Shown: positions 50,378 through 59,116, counted from the first letter of the stretch. The stretch: 64,000 nt of DNA from Flaviflagellibacter sp963786225 (GCA_963786225.1 CAWAYQ010000029.1:62001-126000); one strand, 5' to 3'. The notes: generated by a model from the letters alone, not told the origin. Translations and numbers: made by a program.

Positions 50378-51964
50378 ATGCAGTCGGAGTCAAAAAATCC
50401 CATCCGGTCGCTGAAGCGTCACAAAGCCGCGCTTCTCGCCTCCGTATTCGCGCTCGGCCTGAGCGGTGTGCTCGCCGGCGAGATGCTGGTCGACAGCCGC
50501 CCGGCAAGTGCCCAGATCGTGCAGGCGCAGGACCTTAGCAAGCAAAACCAGCTTCAGAACAACGCCCCCCGGCAGGATCAGATCAGTTTTGCCAACATCG
50601 TCGATACGGTGAAGCCCGCGGTTGTTTCCGTGCGGGTGAAGACCGAACGCGAAATGTCGTCGGCCGAAGGCGAGATGCCTGGCTTCTTCAAGAACCTTCC
50701 CGAAAATCATCCGCTGCGTCGCTTCTTCGACGAAGGCCAGGGCGAAAACGGACCGGGCGCCAATCCGCACGGCCGGGGTCCGGGCCATCGGGGTTCGAAG
50801 CAGTTCGGCATGGCCCAGGGGTCGGGATTCTTCATCTCGGAGGACGGCTATATCGTCACGAACAACCATGTCGTCTCGGACGCGGCCGAAGTCGATGTCG
50901 TGACGGACGGTGGCGAAACTCTCTTGGCCAAGGTTATCGGCACCGATCCGCAGACCGATCTCGCATTGCTGAAGGTCGACAAGAACGAGAAGTTCGCCTT
51001 CGTCAGCCTGGGTAAGGATGTGCCGCGTGTCGGCGATTGGGTGCTCGCGATCGGCAATCCGTTCGGCCTCGGCGGCACCGTGACCGCCGGCATCGTTTCG
51101 GCGCGCGGTCGCGATCTCGGTTCGGGTCCGTACGACGATTATCTTCAGATCGACGCGCCGATAAACCGCGGCAATTCGGGCGGCCCGACCTTTAATCTCA
51201 AGGGTGAGGTTGTCGGCGTAAATACCGCGATCTACTCGCAATCCGGCGGCAATGTCGGCATTGCATTCGCGATTCCGTCCAATGTCGTGGCAAGTGTCGT
51301 CGACTCGCTGCGCTCAAGCGGTTCGGTCACGCGCGGCTGGCTCGGCGTCGGCATCCAGCCGGTCGAGGAAGACATGAAGGAGGCCATGGGCCTGAAGGAA
51401 GCCCGCGGCGCGCTCGTCTCCGAGGTTCATGGTTCGACGCCTGCCGCCAAGGCCGGCATTCAGAACCAGGACGTGATCCTGTCGCTGAACGGCCAGAGCG
51501 TTGCCGATCCGCGTGATCTGACCCGTATGGTCGGCGCGCTGAAGCCCGGCTCGAAGGCCGAGCTGAAAGTGTGGCGCGGAGGTTCGGAGCGCGATGTCAC
51601 CGTGGAGCTCGGAAAGCGGCCTGACGATGTCGCCAAGATGAACCAGGGCGAAGACGGAGGCGCCTCTCCGGATTCGAACAAGGCTCAGCCGTCCGCACTC
51701 GACGACCTCGGTCTTGAGCTCGCGCCGTCGCCCGACGGCAAGGGCGTTGCGGTGGCCGGCGTGGACGGTGACAGCGCCGTCAGCGACAAGCTTCAGGTCG
51801 GCGATGTGATCCTGGAAGTCAGCGGCACGGCGGTCTCGACGTCGGCCGATGTGGCCAACGCGATCTCGGCCTCGGCCAAGAAGGACAAATCGCGCTTCGT
51901 GACCTTCCGGGTCAAATCCGGCGATAACGCGCGATATGTAGCAGTCCCTGTCAAGAAGGGGTGA
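50378..51964 (+). CDS. degP: Do-like periplasmic serine protease DegP/HtrA
   Basis: 528 residues. Signal anchor near residues 17-45 (ALLASVFALGLSGVLAGEML). Trypsin-like domain with catalytic His in VTNNHVVSDA (about 164), Asp in TDLALLKV (about 193) and Ser in RGNSGGPTFN (about 267). Two PDZ domains follow (GWLGVGIQPVEEDMKEAMGL, then AGIQNQDVILSLNG and GDVILEVSGTAV). A Gly/His/Arg-rich insert around 115-140 is the LA-loop region. Function: periplasmic quality control under heat or envelope stress. ATG 50378 follows AGAGGAATGAC. A strong terminator and an OmpR-type regulator follow. Confidence 0.96.
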   Translation: MQSESKNPIRSLKRHKAALLASVFALGLSGVLAGEMLVDSRPASAQIVQAQDLSKQNQLQNNAPRQDQISFANIVDTVKPAVVSVRVKTEREMSSAEGEMPGFFKNLPENHPLRRFFDEGQGENGPGANPHGRGPGHRGSKQFGMAQGSGFFISEDGYIVTNNHVVSDAAEVDVVTDGGETLLAKVIGTDPQTDLALLKVDKNEKFAFVSLGKDVPRVGDWVLAIGNPFGLGGTVTAGIVSARGRDLGSGPYDDYLQIDAPINRGNSGGPTFNLKGEVVGVNTAIYSQSGGNVGIAFAIPSNVVASVVDSLRSSGSVTRGWLGVGIQPVEEDMKEAMGLKEARGALVSEVHGSTPAAKAGIQNQDVILSLNGQSVADPRDLTRMVGALKPGSKAELKVWRGGSERDVTVELGKRPDDVAKMNQGEDGGASPDSNKAQPSALDDLGLELAPSPDGKGVAVAGVDGDSAVSDKLQVGDVILEVSGTAVSTSADVANAISASAKKDKSRFVTFRVKSGDNARYVAVPVKKG

Positions 51965-51985
51965 GCCCTTCCTGACGACTGCGAC

Positions 51986-52028
51986 AACGGCGGGCGGCTC
52001 CCCTGGGCCCCCCGCCGTTTGGGTTTTT
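51986..52028 (+). terminator. Rho-independent terminator after degP
   Basis: AACGGCGGG (51986-51994) pairs with CCCGCCGTT (52011-52019), followed by TGGGTTTTT. It lies immediately before the response regulator gene, which must therefore depend on readthrough or its own promoter. Confidence 0.8.
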
Positions 52029-52057
52029 CAGCGGCCGCGATCATGCATGAAGTCCAG

Positions 52058-52738
52058 ATGCACATCCTGCTTGTCGAAGACGACCGTGAAGCCGCCGCCT
52101 ATCTCGTCAAGGCGTTGCGGGAGGTAGGACATGTGCCGGACCATGCCCTCGACGGCGAGGACGGCTACACCCAGGCTGTTGCCAATTCCTATGATGTCCT
52201 TGTCGTCGACCGCATGCTGCCGAAGCTCGACGGCCTCACCGTGATCGGCCGTCTGCGCGCTGAGGGCGTGCGGACGCCGACCCTTATTCTCTCGGCGCTC
52301 GGGCAGGTGGACGACCGCGTGGCCGGATTGCGGGCCGGCGGCGACGATTATCTCGCCAAACCCTACGCCTTCTCGGAACTCCTCGCCCGCATCGAGGCGC
52401 TTGGCCGCAGAAACGCGCCCACCGCCGCCGATACGGTCTACCGCACCGGGGAGCTCGAACTCGACCGGCTTGCCCACAAGGCCTCGCGCGGCGGCGCCGA
52501 GATTGCGCTGCAGCCGCGCGAGTTCCGCCTGCTGGAATATCTCATGCGTCACACCGGGCAGGTGGTGACGCGCACCATGCTGCTGGAAAATGTGTGGAAC
52601 TATCCCTTTGATCCGCAGACCAATGTGATCGATGTCCATATTTCGCGGTTGAGGTCGAAGATCGACAAGGGGTTCGAGACACAGCTGCTGCACACGGTCC
52701 GGGGGGCGGGATACATGATCCGTGATGGCGCTCGCTGA
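52058..52738 (+). CDS. OmpR-family response regulator downstream of degP
   Basis: 226 residues from MHILLVEDD: receiver with phospho-Asp in VLVVDRMLPKLDG and Lys in YLAKPYAFSELLARI, then a winged helix (LQPREFRLLEYLMRHTGQV, TNVIDVHISRLRSKID, HTVRGAGYMI). Earlier in-frame starts at 52019 and 52043 would fall in or next to the degP terminator. In related bacteria degP is followed by such a regulator and then its kinase; here only a kinase-like start is left. Confidence 0.88.
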   Translation: MHILLVEDDREAAAYLVKALREVGHVPDHALDGEDGYTQAVANSYDVLVVDRMLPKLDGLTVIGRLRAEGVRTPTLILSALGQVDDRVAGLRAGGDDYLAKPYAFSELLARIEALGRRNAPTAADTVYRTGELELDRLAHKASRGGAEIALQPREFRLLEYLMRHTGQVVTRTMLLENVWNYPFDPQTNVIDVHISRLRSKIDKGFETQLLHTVRGAGYMIRDGAR

Positions 52739-52795
52739 ACTCTTCCAACGGGCGCCGCACGCCAGCCGGATCAATCCGATTTTTCTTCCCGACTT
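52725..52795 (+). pseudogene. Probable stub of the cognate histidine kinase
   Basis: ATG 52725 overlaps the regulator gene by 14 bp, the usual coupling of a regulator and its kinase, and reads ALAELFQRAPHASRINPIFL. No transmembrane or kinase sequence follows; a terminator begins at 52796. It appears that almost the whole kinase has been deleted. Inference from context, not proven. Confidence 0.35.
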
Positions 52796-52827
52796 AAGCC
52801 CGCCCGGTTCGCCGCGGCGGGCTTTTT
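52796..52827 (+). terminator. Rho-independent terminator
   Basis: AAGCCCGCC (52796-52804) pairs with GGCGGGCTT (52816-52824) and runs into TTTTT. It ends the transcript of the response regulator. The 300-bp stretch 52739-53038 holds otherwise only the kinase stub. Confidence 0.85.
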
Positions 52828-53038
52828 GCGTTCCAGTTTCCCGCAAGCCAGCGCGCGCGATGTACCTGCGGAATGCTGCGGCTTCGGAACGACGTCGTCC
52901 GGGCGAATCCACGACCTCTCCTCGGTTTTGGTTAGATCGTCCAAACCTACGGACGATTTCAGGCAGCGAGGACCAAGCCCAACTTCGGTCACAGAGCAAC
53001 ACTCCACATCCGAAGTCTTGCTCTCCTCGAGAGAAGAG

Positions 53039-53233
53039 ATGAGCTTGTTCAAGCGACCGATCCGGATGATCGACCTCGACCATTACACGGTCTGCGTCAG
53101 TGTGCTGCTGATGGCCGTCATCGTTGGCTACAATCATGCCGCAATGCCACCGCGGACGAGTTCTTCAACACAACTCAACGAACCGGTAAGGGTGGATCGC
53201 AGGTTTGACAGCCAGCCCTCTGAATCCCTGTAA
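53039..53233 (+). CDS. Small single-pass membrane protein (hypothetical, 64 aa)
   Basis: ATG 53039 follows GAGAGAAGAG. The 64-residue product has a basic start (SLFKRPIRMID), one hydrophobic segment (YTVCVSVLLMAVIVGY) and a polar tail. No domain is known. Its 3' end overlaps a converging small ORF at 53175-53360; both may not be real. Confidence 0.4.
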   Translation: MSLFKRPIRMIDLDHYTVCVSVLLMAVIVGYNHAAMPPRTSSSTQLNEPVRVDRRFDSQPSESL

Positions 53234-53360
53234 TCGGGCTGCAAAAGCGGCTTTTGACCTGCTTGAGCAGGGCGTCATCCGCCGAGGCCGGTAACGGTCC
53301 GCGGAGAACCGCAAGAATAGCAAAGCTTGGAGCGATAGTTCGTAGCATCGTCATGCCCAC
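53175..53360 (-). CDS. Possible small secreted protein (61 aa)
   Basis: A 61-residue ORF with a signal-like start (TMLRTIAPSFAILAVLRGPL, then ASA) and three cysteines in the mature part (RFCSPITGIQRAGCQTC). GAGGGTGGGC lies upstream of the ATG. Unrecognised; overlaps the end of the plus-strand ORF at 53039. Confidence 0.35.
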   Translation of the reverse strand: MGMTMLRTIAPSFAILAVLRGPLPASADDALLKQVKSRFCSPITGIQRAGCQTCDPPLPVR

Positions 53361-53843
53361 CCTCAGGAGCCGCGATGGCGCTGGTTCAGCCGGGCGTCAT
53401 CGAAAGCGGGCGCTCCGGGAGCCTGGTTGCTCGAAAAGCGCTGATCGTGCCGGACAAAAGCCCCGCTTCTTTTCACGTCATACGCGACGTCGAATGTACC
53501 GACATAGGTTTGATCGCGTGCCTAGCGGGGGCGAGTCGCAACCAATTTGCCTGTACCAGTCTCAGAACGCCTCTACGCCGCTGCGGAGAGGGCAGGGATG
53601 CCCGGCGTCGAACATCGGGAGCATAAAGAAGTAGACAGTTCTCCAGAGCGGGTGCCATGCTGTGCCGGAAACGTAGTTTCGCCATTGACGGCGAGTCTTC
53701 CTATTCGGGCCGGTGAAGGGCGCATTCATGCGTCCGTACACGGGCTCGTCCCCATGGCCGGCGTAACCGCCGCCGCACAGCCCATCAGATGAGACTTTCG
53801 TCTCGTCAGGTGTCGATTGTGCCAACGACGAGGGAGGAAGACA
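53361..53843. other. 483-bp region upstream of the gamma-glutamyltransferase
   Basis: No credible gene. An imperfect hairpin GATGAGAC/GTCTCGTC (53788-53807) lies 36 bp before the ggt start, next to the promoter, and may be an operator or leader element. Other open frames lack ribosome sites. Confidence 0.45.
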
Positions 53844-55559
53844 ATGCGTGAGTTCAACAGGTTGGTCGCAGCACTCGCTGCTGCCGGATGCCTCTGCGCA
53901 GCAACGAGCGTCGGGGCTGCTGAGCGGTCTCAGGCCCGATCGATGATCATTTCTCAAAACGGGATTGTCGCTGCGGAGCATCCGCTCGCGTCTCAAGCGG
54001 GCGCCGCGATCCTTGCGAGTGGCGGCAACGCAATCGATGCGGCGATTGCCGCGAACGCAATGATGGGCCTTGTCGCTCCCATGATGAATGGCATCGGAGG
54101 CGATCTCTTCGCGATCGTCTACGAGGCCAAGACGGGGAAGGTCTACGGGCTGAATGCATCCGGGTGGGCGCCCAAGGGACTGACCCCCGAATACCTGAAG
54201 GCCAAGGGTATCACCGCGATGCCGCAGGCGGGCATCGACTCCGTCACGGTTCCCGGGGCGGGGGCCGGGTGGGATGCCCTTCGCTCCCGCTTCGGGACCA
54301 AGCCGTTTGCCGAGCTTCTCAGCCCGGCGATTTCTTATGCCCGGAACGGGTTTCCGGTGACGGAGATCTTCGGCCAGAACTGGGTCGGCGGCTCGGATAA
54401 GCTGCGCGGCAATGCTGACTCGACCAAGGTCTTCCTGCCGGGTGGCCGCGCACCGCGAGTTGGCGAGGTTTTCCGCAATCCGGATCTCGCCTGGTCCTAT
54501 GAGCAGATCGCGCAGGATGGAATGGACTCTCTCTACAAGGGTGCGATTGCCGAGCGCATCCTGAAGACCAGCGCCGCTCTTGGCGGCACGATGGCGGCAG
54601 AAGATCTGGCACAGTTCGAGCCCGAATGGGTCGAGCCGATCTCCACCACCTATCGGGGCTGGACCGTCTATGAGATGCCGCCGAATGAACAGGGCATAGC
54701 GGCCCTGATGATGCTCAATATCATGGAGAATTTCCCGATCGGACAATGGGGCCACAATTCTGCGCGGACGCTGCACACCGACATCGAAGCGAAGAAGCTG
54801 GCCTATGCTGACATGCTCCGTTATGTGGCCGACATGCGGTTCGCCAAGGTGCCTGTCGAGGGCATGTTGTCCAAGGCGTACGCGAGCGAACGGGCTGCGC
54901 TGATCAGGGCCAGCAAGGCGAACTGCGAGGTCGGACCCGGCAAGCCCCCGCACGAGGGCGCTGACACGACCTATCTGAGTGCCGTCGATAAGGACGGCAA
55001 CATGGTGTCGCTGATCCAAAGCAACTACGCTGGCTTCGGCTCAGGCGTAACCGTGCAAGATGGCGGCTTCCCGCTGCACAACCGTGGCGGCCTGTTCACA
55101 CTGGAGGAGGGGCATCCGAACGTCCTCACGGGGCGCAAGCGGCCTCTGCACACGATCATTCCGGCGTTCATGACGAACGGGGACAAGCGGATCGCCTTCG
55201 GGATCATGGGGGGCTGGAACCAGGCCCAAGCGCATGCCCAATTTATCTCTAATGTTGCAGACTTCGGCATGAACATTCAGGCGGCGCTCGAGGCCGCACG
55301 GTTCACAAAGGCGACGTTTGCTGGATGCGACCTCCAAATGGAGGCTCGGATCCCGGCCGAGACGCGGCAGCAACTGGCCGAGCGTGGGCACCTCATCACC
55401 TTGCACGACGATTTCTCGGATGCATTCGGCGGCGGGCAAGCGGTGCTTCGCGACTTCAGCACCGGGATTAATTACGGGGCATCCGATCCGCGTAAGGACG
55501 GAGCTGCGACAGCTGAGTTCCAGATGGCGAGTCCGAAGCTGAAGGCCGCTGCCCAATAG
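53844..55559 (+). CDS. ggt: Gamma-glutamyltransferase family protein, periplasmic
   Basis: 571 residues with a signal peptide (FNRLVAALAAAGCLCAATSV, then GAAE). N-terminal nucleophile hydrolase: the autoprocessing Thr is in GADTTYLSAVD (about residue 375), giving large and small subunits. MGLVAPMMNGIGGDLFAIVYE and RPLHTIIPAF are family blocks. The product may be a gamma-glutamyltransferase or a cephalosporin-acylase-like amidase; the GDLFAIVY form fits the acylase-like branch. ATG 53844 follows AGGGAGGAAG. Confidence 0.88.
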   Translation: MREFNRLVAALAAAGCLCAATSVGAAERSQARSMIISQNGIVAAEHPLASQAGAAILASGGNAIDAAIAANAMMGLVAPMMNGIGGDLFAIVYEAKTGKVYGLNASGWAPKGLTPEYLKAKGITAMPQAGIDSVTVPGAGAGWDALRSRFGTKPFAELLSPAISYARNGFPVTEIFGQNWVGGSDKLRGNADSTKVFLPGGRAPRVGEVFRNPDLAWSYEQIAQDGMDSLYKGAIAERILKTSAALGGTMAAEDLAQFEPEWVEPISTTYRGWTVYEMPPNEQGIAALMMLNIMENFPIGQWGHNSARTLHTDIEAKKLAYADMLRYVADMRFAKVPVEGMLSKAYASERAALIRASKANCEVGPGKPPHEGADTTYLSAVDKDGNMVSLIQSNYAGFGSGVTVQDGGFPLHNRGGLFTLEEGHPNVLTGRKRPLHTIIPAFMTNGDKRIAFGIMGGWNQAQAHAQFISNVADFGMNIQAALEAARFTKATFAGCDLQMEARIPAETRQQLAERGHLITLHDDFSDAFGGGQAVLRDFSTGINYGASDPRKDGAATAEFQMASPKLKAAAQ

Positions 55560-55576
55560 GCGTGATCATCGTCAGG

Positions 55577-55606
55577 GCAATGGCCCATCGCGTGATGGGC
55601 CATTGC
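55577..55606 (+). terminator. Terminator-like hairpin after ggt
   Basis: A perfect 13-bp stem (GCAATGGCCCATC with GATGGGCCATTGC) and a 4-nt loop lie 18 bp after the stop codon, followed by TCATTTC. Confidence 0.7.
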
Positions 55607-55809
55607 TCATTTCCCGGCTCGACGTGAACCGCGTGATGAGGCGCGTTCTTGCCAACCAAAGCGCATGACGTGCTGCCGTCGACAGGCAGGCAGCCTGGCT
55701 TTGTCGGTCAATGCCCCAGAGCCCGCCCCGGGCCGGGGACTACAGTTTTCGTGTTGTACTCACAAGATCGCTCGCGTCATTCTCAATAAAAGAAGATGGA
55801 GGAAAACAA

Positions 55810-57051
55810 ATGTCGGATCGAAATTCGCGGCGCATTCTAGCGTTCGCGCTCACGATGTTGTCACTTACCGTTTCTGGCGCCGTGAACGCACAGAACACGT
55901 CAGTATATTTTCCCGATTCAAATTGGGAGTCCAAGAGTCCAGCCGACTCGGGCATCAATCCGGGCACGCTCAAAGACGCCATCGATTTCGCTGTTGCCGG
56001 CGAGACGAAGAACCCGCGCGATCTTGTCATGAACCACTATCAGACCTTCGGGCGCGAGCCGTTCGGCTACGCCATCGGGCCGATAAGGGCGCGAGGCGAT
56101 GCATCCGGGGTCATCGTCCACCGTGGCTATATCGTTGCACAATGGGGGGATACGGCCCGGGCCGACATGACGCATAGCGTCACCAAGAGCATGCTGTCGA
56201 GCGTCGTCGGTGTCGCCTTTGACCAGGGAAAGATCAAGAGTCTAAGGGATCCGGTCAAAGACTATGTCGGGCCGATCCAAGTTTACAATCCACTGCCTGT
56301 CGTGAACAAGTCGGACCAGATCGGATCGTCTGACCTTCTGTTCCTTTTCGATGGTCCGCACAATTCTCAGATCACATGGGACGACCTGCTGCGGCAGACG
56401 AGCGACTGGGAAGGCACGCTCTGGGGCAAGCCGGATTGGGCCGATCGCCCGAGCGAGAAACCTGCAGAGTGGACCACACGCGCGCGCAACAAACCCGGAA
56501 CGGCATACGAGTACAACGACACACGGGTCAACGTTCTCGCCCTGGCGGCCCTGAACGTCTGGCGGCGGCCCCTCCCGCAGGTGCTGAAAGAGAACATTCT
56601 CGACCCGATCGGAGCCTCCGATACCTGGCGGTGGTTCGGCTATGACAATTCGTGGGTGGTCCTGGACGGCGCCCTCGTCCAGTCCGCCACCGGAGGCGGG
56701 CACTGGGGGGGCGGCATGTTCATCAGCGCCATGGATATGGCTCGTTTCGGCTATCTCACACTCCGGCGCGGAAAGTGGAAGGATAGGCAACTCCTGTCCG
56801 AACAGTGGGTTACGCAAGCGCTGACGCCAACTGGGCCGGAGCCGATCTACGGCTTCATGAATTGGATGCTGAACACCGATCAGAAGCGCTGGCCGAGCGC
56901 ACCGGCGAACGCGTTTGCCCATATCGGCAACGGGACCAACATGATCTACGTGGACCCGGATCATGACCTCGTCGCCGTCGTCCGTTGGATCGACAACAAG
57001 GCGGTCGACGGCTTCCTCCAGCGTCTGATCGCGGCTGTCGAACAGAAATAG
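55810..57051 (+). CDS. Serine hydrolase of the beta-lactamase (class C-like) family, secreted
   Basis: 413 residues with a signal peptide (RRILAFALTMLSLTVSGAVN, then AQ). The SxxK motif is SVTKS (about residue 123-127), the YxN motif is YND in YEYNDTRVN, and the third box is near HIGNGTN. These are the marks of penicillin-binding/beta-lactamase-fold esterases and peptidases. GATGGAGGAAAACAA precedes ATG 55810. It stands alone between ggt and a pseudogene scar, and a long perfect hairpin follows. Whether it cleaves esters, amides or peptides is open. Confidence 0.87.
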   Translation: MSDRNSRRILAFALTMLSLTVSGAVNAQNTSVYFPDSNWESKSPADSGINPGTLKDAIDFAVAGETKNPRDLVMNHYQTFGREPFGYAIGPIRARGDASGVIVHRGYIVAQWGDTARADMTHSVTKSMLSSVVGVAFDQGKIKSLRDPVKDYVGPIQVYNPLPVVNKSDQIGSSDLLFLFDGPHNSQITWDDLLRQTSDWEGTLWGKPDWADRPSEKPAEWTTRARNKPGTAYEYNDTRVNVLALAALNVWRRPLPQVLKENILDPIGASDTWRWFGYDNSWVVLDGALVQSATGGGHWGGGMFISAMDMARFGYLTLRRGKWKDRQLLSEQWVTQALTPTGPEPIYGFMNWMLNTDQKRWPSAPANAFAHIGNGTNMIYVDPDHDLVAVVRWIDNKAVDGFLQRLIAAVEQK

Positions 57052-57064
57052 CGATCTTCATCTC

Positions 57065-57100
57065 CAGGGATCGCCGGCTGAATCCCGCCGGCGATCCCTG
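57065..57100 (+). terminator. Strong hairpin after serine hydrolase
   Basis: CAGGGATCGCCGGC (57065-57078) pairs perfectly with GCCGGCGATCCCTG (57087-57100) over an 8-nt loop, 14 bp after the stop codon. No T-run, so termination may be Rho-assisted. Confidence 0.65.
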
Positions 57101-57114
57101 ACTAATGATAGGGT

Positions 57115-57290
57115 ATGACTGCATTCATCGCCTTGTTGCGTGCCGTCAACGTGGGCGGCACCGGAAAACTTCTCATGAGCGAACCGAGAAGCACGTGCGA
57201 GAGCGCAGGATTCAAGGCCGTCAGCACATACATCGCCGGCGGCAACGTCGTTTTTCGAAAGCGAGAAGCCGGAGGCGCAGATCCAGGTAG
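57115..57290 (+). pseudogene. DUF1697 protein, 5' fragment with frameshift
   Basis: TAFIALLRAVNVGGTGKLLM and the stretch to YIAGGNVVF are the N-terminus of DUF1697 proteins. At a run of five Ts (57252-57256) the frame changes: the +1 frame continues FESEKPEAQIQ, the expected next segment. After about 57290 similarity ends, so roughly two thirds of the gene is missing. Confidence 0.65.
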
Positions 57291-57329
57291 GGCATTTCCC
57301 ATGGAGTGTTCGGCAATATCAGTCCAAGA

Positions 57330-57442
57330 CGTTCGCGCAAGGTCCATCGGGTCAAAGTCAGCACGCTTAGACCCAGCGCCATGGCCATGCCGATCCAGAT
57401 GCCGATGCCGCCAAAATCGGCCCAACAAGGGCGGCCCTGCAC
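57330..57442 (-). pseudogene. C-terminal fragment of a MATE efflux transporter
   Basis: On the minus strand ADFGGIGIWIGMAMALGLSV then LTLTRWTLRERLGLI matches the last helix of NorM/DinF-type MATE exporters. A stop lies directly upstream and the rest of the protein is absent. It abuts the DUF1697 remnant, so this is a rearrangement scar. Confidence 0.55.
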
Positions 57443-58387
57443 TTAGAGGCCCCCGGCTGATGGGGGCTCCCCACTGGACACGCTCGATATTCCGTCGTTG
57501 AAATGCGCTCTTACAAGCTCCTGAAAATGCGCTGCGGTCGCGGACAGCGGGCGGGTCTTCAACCGCATGATTGCCAGACGCGTCGTTAGGTTGGGCGGGT
57601 TGATCGGACAGGAACGCAGATCGCTGTCGCCGGTCAGCCAAGGGCTCGGCACGATGGTCACGCCGACGCCGTTCCTGACAAATTCCGAGATGGTGCTGAA
57701 TGTATTGACGGTGATCGTGTGGTTCAGCCTGAAGCCCTCCTGGGCCGCGGCGCCATCGAACAGGCGACGAAGATTGGATGTCGGCGGCAGTGAGATCAGC
57801 GGCTCGCCTTCGAGCTCCCGCAGACTGACGGATGGCCTGACGGCGAAGCGGTGATCCTTGCGAAAGACGACGTGATATTCCGCATCGCACAGCGTGTCGG
57901 TGAAGAACTCGTCGTTGTTGCCGGTCTGGTAGGCGATCCCGAAATCGGCGCGTCCGGATCTTACATCGTCGATCGTGCTGCTCTGGATTCCCTCCAAAAC
58001 TTGGATGGTGATGTTGGGATGGACCTTCTTGTAGTTAGTGAGGATCTTCGAGAGCACGAGGGTTGCGAGCGACATCGGGCAGGCGATCGCGACATGGCCG
58101 CGCGTCTGTTCGCTCAGTTCCCGCAGAGCTTCCGTCCCGAGATCGAGATCGTGAAGAACGCGTTCGGCGAGAGGTACGAACTCCGCGCCGGCTGACGTCA
58201 GCCCGACCTGTCGTGTCGTGCGGTCAAACAGCGTGATGCCAAGCTCATCCTCGACGGTGCGGATGATGCGTGACAGGCCCGGCTGTGAAATGCGCATCTC
58301 GGATGCGGCGGCAATGAAGCTGGAATATTTTGCGACCGTAGAGACGGCGATCAGCTGACGTACCGAGAGGTTGGGAATGTCGCGCAT
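57443..58387 (-). CDS. LysR-type regulator of the adjacent catabolic cluster
   Basis: 314 residues. Winged helix at about 8-66 (SSFIAAASEMRISQPGLSRI, RTVEDELGITLFDRTTRQV) and an effector domain with HVAIACPMSLATLVLSK and GRADFGIAYQTG. The ATG at 58387 gives the normal start. It is divergent from the GAF gene. Three matching LysR boxes (58405, 58981, 61306) lie before this gene/GAF, the TctC gene and the ThDP gene, so it likely controls the whole cluster and itself. Confidence 0.9.
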   Translation of the reverse strand: MRDIPNLSVRQLIAVSTVAKYSSFIAAASEMRISQPGLSRIIRTVEDELGITLFDRTTRQVGLTSAGAEFVPLAERVLHDLDLGTEALRELSEQTRGHVAIACPMSLATLVLSKILTNYKKVHPNITIQVLEGIQSSTIDDVRSGRADFGIAYQTGNNDEFFTDTLCDAEYHVVFRKDHRFAVRPSVSLRELEGEPLISLPPTSNLRRLFDGAAAQEGFRLNHTITVNTFSTISEFVRNGVGVTIVPSPWLTGDSDLRSCPINPPNLTTRLAIMRLKTRPLSATAAHFQELVRAHFNDGISSVSSGEPPSAGGL

Positions 58388-58404
58388 GATAATTTCCCGA
58401 GCGT

Positions 58405-58433
58405 ATGCGTAAATCGCATCAATACCGTTTATC
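58405..58433 (+). promoter_or_regulatory. LysR box 1 (regulator/GAF intergenic)
   Basis: ATGCG-TAAAT-CGCAT (58405-58419) is a T-N11-A dyad. After 9 bp comes TTATC (58429-58433), then AGAAA. The same layout recurs at 58981 and 61306. Confidence 0.7.
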
Positions 58434-58498
58434 AGAAACAAATTGCTATGTAATCAAACGTCGTTCAAGCGAATGGCTAATTCTGGAGATGCACCCCG

Positions 58499-58966
58499 AT
58501 GAAAGCCGCCGAACTCAGCCGTCGCTTCGATGATATTCTCGACAGGTTGCTGAAGGCGACCTCGGCGACGCGAACCACATTGCGCTTGGACGATCCCGCG
58601 CTCGGTTTTCAGGTCGATGATGTCGTTGGTGAAGCGAAATTTGGCGACGACGTGAAATCCCTGCGCGGGCAGACCGCCATGAACCAGCGCGAACTCAACA
58701 CCGTGCAATGGATGGAACTGAACCGGAAGCCTCTGATCCAGTCCGATCTCGCGAGATCCGAGGTTGCCGCGCCACCCGCGCTTATCGCCATCTATGGAGT
58801 CCAGGCCCAGATGCTGGGGCCTGTCATCCGCCGTGGCGCGATGCAGGGCTGGGTATCGGTTCATTTTTGCGATGGCCCGCGGGACTGGTCGGATGCGGAC
58901 AAGTCCGCGCTAGACCGTTCGGTACGCGAGGTTGCTGACGCGCTCGATGCCGCCGAGCCTGCCTGA
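58499..58966 (+). CDS. GAF-domain protein
   Basis: A 155-residue stand-alone GAF-like domain: a helical entry (AAELSRRFDDILDRLLKATSA), the strand LTLRLDD-type TTLRLDDPALGFQVD, QAQMLGPVIRRGAMQGWVSVH and DWSDADKSALDRSVREVADAL. Such small proteins bind ligands or act as sensors; here its placement next to the LysR regulator suggests a role in substrate sensing or as an accessory of the pathway. No catalytic output domain. Confidence 0.75.
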   Translation: MKAAELSRRFDDILDRLLKATSATRTTLRLDDPALGFQVDDVVGEAKFGDDVKSLRGQTAMNQRELNTVQWMELNRKPLIQSDLARSEVAAPPALIAIYGVQAQMLGPVIRRGAMQGWVSVHFCDGPRDWSDADKSALDRSVREVADALDAAEPA

Positions 58967-58980
58967 TCCTCGACCTACTC

Positions 58981-59015
58981 ATGCCAATTAGGCATCAATA
59001 GGTGTTATCGAAAAT
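58981..59015 (+). promoter_or_regulatory. LysR box 2 and promoter core before the TctC gene
   Basis: ATGCC-AATTA-GGCAT (58981-58995), 9 bp, TTATC (59005-59009), 11 bp, then TGACATAA. The spacing equals that of box 3. Confidence 0.75.
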
Positions 59016-59116
59016 GTCTTTGACATAATTCCGTCTTGCGCGACGCTTTCACGACGCGCCAGACGACCCGAGAAGTCGTCCCGTCTGCGGGTTTCGAGAA
59101 GGGGAGAGAGCGGGAC

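Noticed and set aside
53562..55019. Minus-strand frame of 485 codons opposite ggt
   Set aside because: Shadow of the gamma-glutamyltransferase; no start signal.
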